This document shows, piece by piece, positions 60,057 to 64,000 of a DNA stretch of 64,000 nt. Each line of letters starts with the position of its first letter. Position 1 is the stretch's first letter. The translations under genes and the position numbers were made by a program. The DNA is taken from contig NZMJ01000058.1 of the NCBI GenBank assembly GCA_002692855.1, positions 54,805 to 118,804 on the forward strand. Reading direction: 5' to 3'. This DNA comes from Maricaulis sp. Its GTDB lineage: Bacteria > Pseudomonadota > Alphaproteobacteria > Caulobacterales > Maricaulaceae. The notes below the pieces were generated by a model. The model was given only the letters and a program-made list of their open reading frames with translations, ran no database searches and was not told the origin of the DNA.

Positions 60057-60110
60057 GGCGATAGGTTATGTCCTGTCATGCGCAGCGCAAAGCCTTTCGG
60101 CTGCGACCGA

Positions 60111-60761
60111 TCAGCCGCCCCCGCCCACGAGCCCGCGAAGCGCGTCGACAATGGCGTAGATCAGGGCCGGCCCGCCGATCGCGAGCATCGCGATCCAGGC
60201 CAGGCCCCAGAGTGTGCCCAGAAGGATCAGGATGCCGTCGCGGGTGATCAGGCCCAGCGAGGCGACCACGATCGCGACGCCAGGCGCCGAATTGGTCAGG
60301 GGCAGCGGAACAAGAATCGAGGCGCAGAACAGGCAGAAGAAGGTGCCGACCACCCGCTCGCCGGTCGGGCCTGACATGAATAACAGGCGCGGGCGCGCCA
60401 GCGCCTCCATCCAGCCGAACCAGCGCTTTCCCCATCGGGCCATGCGCGTCAGCCCGGCCTTGCCCAGCCGCCGCTGGGCGAATTTCTCGGGCAACCACGG
60501 CTCGTTGAAACCGGCCACCATCTGCCCGGCCAGCACCAGCATCGGCACCGCAATGACCTGCGGGATGCCGTACAGGAAGGGGATGCACACAGGCAAGGCG
60601 AGTGCAAAGAGCACCACGCCGAAGGCGCGCTCGCTCAGCTTCTCGATGAATTCCGCCAGCGTGATGCCGTCCTCGGGCGCTTGCTCGGCGATCTCCTGCA
60701 GGCGGGCGATCAGGCCGGTTGCGCTCTCGGTTTCAAGGCTTGGGGAGGATGTGTCGCTCAT
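60111..60761 (-). CDS. ExoD-family membrane protein
   Basis: A 216-residue membrane protein of the ExoD family, first seen in Sinorhizobium exopolysaccharide mutants. IAEQAPEDGITLAEFIEKLSERAFGVVLFALALPVCIPFLYGIPQVI and VPLPLTNSAPGVAIVVASLGLITRDG are conserved. It has about four to six helices. Its molecular role is unclear, but effects on exopolysaccharide and alkaline tolerance are reported for the family. The ATG at 60761 is used. Confidence 0.85.
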   Translation of the reverse strand: MSDTSSPSLETESATGLIARLQEIAEQAPEDGITLAEFIEKLSERAFGVVLFALALPVCIPFLYGIPQVIAVPMLVLAGQMVAGFNEPWLPEKFAQRRLGKAGLTRMARWGKRWFGWMEALARPRLLFMSGPTGERVVGTFFCLFCASILVPLPLTNSAPGVAIVVASLGLITRDGILILLGTLWGLAWIAMLAIGGPALIYAIVDALRGLVGGGG

Positions 60762-60858
60762 GGCGGCGAAACTAGTCGAGGCGTACTGCGTCGTCGAGCG
60801 CGCATGGATGTTGATTTGGCCGCGCACTGCGGGCAAGTTCCGCGCGCTTCACGGCGAA

Positions 60859-60944
60859 GCGCCCCCGTGGCGGAACTGGTAGACGCGACGGATTCAAAAT
60901 CCGTTTCCTTCGGGAGTGTCCGTTCGAGTCGGACCGGGGGCACC
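60859..60944 (+). tRNA. tRNA-Leu (anticodon CAA)
   Basis: An 86-base tRNA with encoded CCA. The acceptor stem GCCCCCG pairs with CGGGGGC, and the anticodon stem-loop ACGGA-TTCAAAA-TCCGT gives anticodon CAA at positions 34-36. A long variable arm (TTCCTTCGGGAGT) marks a class II tRNA, and the T-arm reads GTTCGAGTC. The 3' end is ACCA. Confidence 0.96.
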
Positions 60945-60953
60945 ACTTGCAGG

Positions 60954-61469
60954 TTAGGCCGCACCCACCGGCCGGCTTCCGCCGATATTCAGCACCTTCT
61001 TGACCAGACCCGTCATCAGCGTCGCGACCGTCGCGACAGCGACATCAATAGCGATGCGGCCGCCGATGCCGTCCATCAGGCCGGGCTCGTTCATCGTCTC
61101 GCCCGCTTCCTCGGCCATCGCCATGGACACGGTTTCAGGCTGACCCGTGATCAGCGTCACCAGCCAGGTCTGGACGTCGAGATTGAAGGCCAGGATATCG
61201 GCCAGGACGGGATGCAGGCCGAGATCGAACAGCGTCGCCAGCTGGGCCGCCATTGATGACAGCATCGACCAGGTGATGATGGCGAGCGGAATGGCGATCA
61301 CCCACGAGATCACGGTGCGGCGCGCGGGATAGAAGATCATCGCCAGCGCCGCGAACACCATCACGCCATAACCGGCCTCGGCGGCATAGGGCACCGACTG
61401 CGCCAGGAAAAATCCGGCGCCGATGCCGACAATGCCAAGAGCGGCGAGAAACACATAGAGCCTGAGCAT
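60954..61469 (-). CDS. Membrane protein of unknown function
   Basis: A 171-residue protein with four N-terminal helices (about 3-22, 33-48, 52-72 and perhaps 82-96), a polar middle (AMAEEAGETMNEPGLMDGIGG) and a C-terminal amphipathic or membrane segment (RIAIDVAVATVATLMTGLVKKVL). No family was recognised. It converges on tRNA-Leu, ten bases away. The ATG at 61469 faces an acyl-CoA synthetase gene across a 218-base region that contains a GTTAAC site near 61518. Confidence 0.65.
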   Translation of the reverse strand: MLRLYVFLAALGIVGIGAGFFLAQSVPYAAEAGYGVMVFAALAMIFYPARRTVISWVIAIPLAIITWSMLSSMAAQLATLFDLGLHPVLADILAFNLDVQTWLVTLITGQPETVSMAMAEEAGETMNEPGLMDGIGGRIAIDVAVATVATLMTGLVKKVLNIGGSRPVGAA

Positions 61470-61687
61470 GGCTGTACACCCTTTTTTCGTGGTCTTGAGG
61501 GACGTTACCAGAAAGGGTTAACGCCGCGAAGGTGAAACCGGGCTGAACCGGCGAATTCCGGGCGAAACAATATGAAGTGAACCGTGTTCACTTTTTGCCA
61601 CATGGCTTTCTTGACCGGGGGGGAAGGTCACCTAGTGTCCCGCCCTGGCGGGCCGGTAGAGCCACGATAAGGGGAGTGAAACGGCGC

Positions 61688-63481
61688 ATGGGACTTTTCA
61701 GCTATCTCGGGCGCGAATTCTTCTATCTGAAGGAACTTCTGCGCGTGACGCGCGAGGTCGGCTGGATCAAGCCTGATTCCGAGACACTGACGCCCGATCA
61801 CCTGGAAAGCGTCGTCGACGAACACCGCGACCTGCCGGTCTTCATCACCGATACGGGTGAGGTCACCTTCGCCGAATATGACGCCTATGCGAACCGTGTC
61901 GCCCACTGGGCGCTGGCGCAGGGTCTGAAGCCCGGCGACACCGTTGCGCTCTTCCTGACCAATCGCTGGGAATACATCGCCATCTGGTACGGCCTGTCGA
62001 AGGTCGGCGTGGTGTCGGCGCTCCTGAACTACCAGCTGCGCGGCGCATCGCTGGCGCATTGTCTCGACATTTCGGGCGCATCGGTCGTCCTGCTCGAGGA
62101 CGAGCTGAAGGAGGCCTATGACAGCGCCTGCGACCAGATCAGTTGCGAGATGGATCCGTGGTATCTCGACCGCACACCGGCGCCTGACGGGGCGGGCGAT
62201 TTTGACGAAGTGCTCACCGGACTGCCCTCCGACCGCCCGTCGCGCGATCACCGCGCTCATCTGCGCGCCCGTGATGCCTGTCTGAAAATGTACACGTCCG
62301 GCACGACGGGCATGCCCAAGGCCGCGCCGCTCGCCCACACACGGGTGATGTACTACCTCAACATCTTCTCTGCCGGCTGCAATGCAGGCCCCGGCGACCG
62401 GATGTTCATGGTGCTGCCGCTCTATCACTCCACCGGCGGCCTGTGCGGCGTCGGCTGCGCGATCTCGCGCGGTGGTGCGCTGATCGTGCGCCAGAAGTTT
62501 TCCGCCTCGCTGTTCTGGGACGAAGTCCAGCGTTTTCAGGCGACGCTCTTCATGTATGTCGGCGAGCTGTGCCGCTTCCTAGTCTCGACCCCGCCGACCC
62601 CGGCTGAGGACGATCACCGGATCCGCTGCATCATCGGCAATGGCTTGCGTCCGGACATCTGGGTGAAGTTCCAGGAACGGTTCAAGATTCCGCGCATCAT
62701 GGAATTCTACGGAGCGACCGAGGGTAATGTCGGCCTCGTCAATCTCGACTCGAAGCCGGGTGCCATCGGGCGGATTCCGCCCTGGCTGAAATGGCGCTTC
62801 AACGTGGAACTCGCGGCCTACGACTATGCTGCCGAAGCCCCTTTGCGCGGACCCGACGGCTTTTGCCGCCGGACCGAACCCGACGAGGTGGGCGAAGCCA
62901 TCGGCCGGATCGACCCGAACGACACGCGCTTTCGCTTCGAGGGCTACCAGAACAAGGAAGAGACCGAGAAAAAGGTGCTCCACAACGCCTTCGAGGAAGG
63001 CGATGCCTGGTTCCGGACCGGCGACCTCCTGAAGCGCGACAAGGAAGGCTATTTCTACTTCATCGACCGGGTCGGCGACACCTTCCGGTGGCGCTCGGAA
63101 AATGTCTCGACCAATGAAGTTGCCGAAGCGATTGGCCGCTTTCCCGGCGTCGAACAGGCCAATGTCTATGGCGTCGAAGTGCCCGGCTATCCCGGCAAGG
63201 CGGGGATGGCGGCACTGGTCACATCGCCGGACATCGATCTTGTCGGGCTCCGCGCGCATATCCATGACGCCTTGCCGCCTTATGCGCGGCCGGTCTTCCT
63301 CCGCCTGCAGCACGAGACCGACACCACCGGGACGTTCAAGTTCCGCAAGGTCGACCTGGTCAAGCAGGGCTATGATCCCGCCATCGTCACCGATCCGCTC
63401 CTGTTCGACGACGAAACAGGCTATACCCGGTTGAGACCGGCCCTGTTCACCGCCATCAATGACGGAACGAAACGCCTTTGA
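61688..63481 (+). CDS. Very-long-chain acyl-CoA synthetase (FadD6/FATP type)
   Basis: A 597-residue AMP-forming ligase. It activates fatty acids with ATP and CoA. LKMYTSGTTGMPKAAPLAHTR is the phosphate-binding loop, EFYGATEGNVGLVNLDSKPGAIGR the A5/A6 region, and WFRTGDLLKRDKEGYFYFIDRVGDTFRWRSENVSTNEV the A7-A8 hinge. The wide N-terminus (LALFLTNRWEYIAIWYGLSKVGVVSALLNYQLRG) matches FATP/FadD6. The ATG at 61688 follows a GGGGAG site; an upstream frame to 61577 is not supported. A DUF924 gene follows with overlapping stop and start. Confidence 0.92.
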   Translation: MGLFSYLGREFFYLKELLRVTREVGWIKPDSETLTPDHLESVVDEHRDLPVFITDTGEVTFAEYDAYANRVAHWALAQGLKPGDTVALFLTNRWEYIAIWYGLSKVGVVSALLNYQLRGASLAHCLDISGASVVLLEDELKEAYDSACDQISCEMDPWYLDRTPAPDGAGDFDEVLTGLPSDRPSRDHRAHLRARDACLKMYTSGTTGMPKAAPLAHTRVMYYLNIFSAGCNAGPGDRMFMVLPLYHSTGGLCGVGCAISRGGALIVRQKFSASLFWDEVQRFQATLFMYVGELCRFLVSTPPTPAEDDHRIRCIIGNGLRPDIWVKFQERFKIPRIMEFYGATEGNVGLVNLDSKPGAIGRIPPWLKWRFNVELAAYDYAAEAPLRGPDGFCRRTEPDEVGEAIGRIDPNDTRFRFEGYQNKEETEKKVLHNAFEEGDAWFRTGDLLKRDKEGYFYFIDRVGDTFRWRSENVSTNEVAEAIGRFPGVEQANVYGVEVPGYPGKAGMAALVTSPDIDLVGLRAHIHDALPPYARPVFLRLQHETDTTGTFKFRKVDLVKQGYDPAIVTDPLLFDDETGYTRLRPALFTAINDGTKRL

Positions 63482-63486
63482 GCCTT

Positions 63487-64000
63487 GTGACCCCGCAATC
63501 CGTTCTGGAATTCTGGTTCGAGGATATCCCGCAGAAGCGCTGGTTCGTGTCGGACGCCGCCTTCGACGCCCGCATCCGGCGCCGCTTTGCGAAAGCCATC
63601 GAAACCGAAGCCCGACGCGAAGGGCCGGACGGCCATCCCTGGGAAGACACGGCCGACGGGGCGCTGGCGCTCATCATCCTGTTCGACCAGTTGACCCGCA
63701 ATACCTGGCGGGGGTCGGGCAAGGCGTTCGAGTTTGACGGCATCGCTCACGCCGTCGCTTTGCGGCTCGTTGACACCGGGCTCGACTGGACGATCCAGCC
63801 TGAACGCCGCGCCTTCGTCTACATGCCCTTCATGCACTCCGAGAGCCTGGAAGATCAGGACTTGTGTATCGCGCTGTGCACCGAGCGCCTTCCCGAAGGC
63901 AATGGTACGGTCGAGCATGCCCGCAAGCACCGCGACGTGATCGCGCGTTTCGGCCGCTTTCCCTACCGGAACGATGCCCTTGGCCGCGCCTCCACACCCG
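63487..64000 (+). CDS. DUF924 family protein (3' end cut by window)
   Basis: The first 171 codons of a DUF924 protein. LEFWFEDIPQKRWFVSDAAFDARIRRRF near the start, ALALIILFDQLTRNTWRGSGKAFEFDG in the middle and RAFVYMPFMHSESLEDQDLCIALC are the conserved blocks of this helical family of unknown function. A GTG at 63487 is the likely start; a TTG at 63478 overlaps the acyl-CoA synthetase stop and is an alternative. The gene continues beyond the window. Confidence 0.85.
   Translation, partial: MTPQSVLEFWFEDIPQKRWFVSDAAFDARIRRRFAKAIETEARREGPDGHPWEDTADGALALIILFDQLTRNTWRGSGKAFEFDGIAHAVALRLVDTGLDWTIQPERRAFVYMPFMHSESLEDQDLCIALCTERLPEGNGTVEHARKHRDVIARFGRFPYRNDALGRASTP

Overview
The window is GC-rich, densely packed alphaproteobacterial chromosome. 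Gene content points to the Maricaulales/Caulobacterales (Hyphomonadaceae-like, dimorphic prosthecate bacteria): ftsEX-ydcF-plsC, phaR next to phbB, an RpoH-type sigma factor, TIGR02302/DUF4175 beside argH, a DUF985 cupin, and a perfect CtrA-type box (TTAA-N7-TTAA) at 13267-13281. Nearly all of it is core chromosome. No transposase, integrase, phage gene, rRNA or CRISPR array was seen. One tRNA is present (Leu, anticodon CAA, 60859-60944).

Layout. 1-13 kb: a glutathione transferase; a BlaI-type repressor paired with an M56 peptidase fused to ankyrin repeats; ftsEX-ydcF-plsC-DUF2125; hisC, a methyltransferase and gloB; phbB/phaR for polyhydroxybutyrate metabolism. 13-20 kb: a small CtrA-box locus and surface-glycan genes (polyprenol-type GT2, GT39/ArnT-like transferase, GT2, O-antigen ligase) with an HMG-CoA lyase between them. 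20-30 kb: thrS-yidD, a NifU-like scaffold, cysS, folE, a secreted DM9-like protein, rluD, a TetR-cupin pair with a palindromic operator, and rpoH. 30-44 kb: envelope and redox genes (DUF481, trypsin-like protease, PhzF, MarC, truncated globin, thioredoxin-like protein, zinc peptidase, CsbD, TIGR02302), lptM-argH, TlpA and etfBA. 44.6-46.8 kb: an unusual segment with a dispersed repeat, a roughly 350 bp chain of hairpins that looks like structured RNA, and an AT-rich two-gene island coding a DUF5343 protein and a Swt1-like HEPN protein. 46.8-54.7 kb: YceI, cobalamin adenosyltransferase, serine hydrolase, HIG1, DUF1697, Rieske oxygenase, EamA transporter, gluQ, an esterase and an HNH nuclease. 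54.7-60.8 kb (minus strand): dsbB-coq7, then a 63-residue exported peptide with eight regularly spaced cysteines, a secreted protein and a lipoprotein adaptor/ATPase/permease ABC exporter. 60.8-64 kb: tRNA-Leu, a membrane protein, an acyl-CoA synthetase and a DUF924 gene cut by the window end.

The best candidates for undescribed biology are (i) the DUF5343-HEPN pair, a plausible compact RNA-targeting defence or toxin-antitoxin unit; (ii) the CxxxC-patterned exported peptide upstream of a MacAB-type exporter and next to dsbB; and (iii) the hairpin-rich non-coding tract at 44943-45293, which I could not match to tmRNA, RNase P RNA or SRP RNA. Dispersed GC-rich inverted repeats occur at 1, 22.7, 27.1, 44.8 and 49.3 kb. 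All family assignments come from reading motifs by eye; no database search was run.
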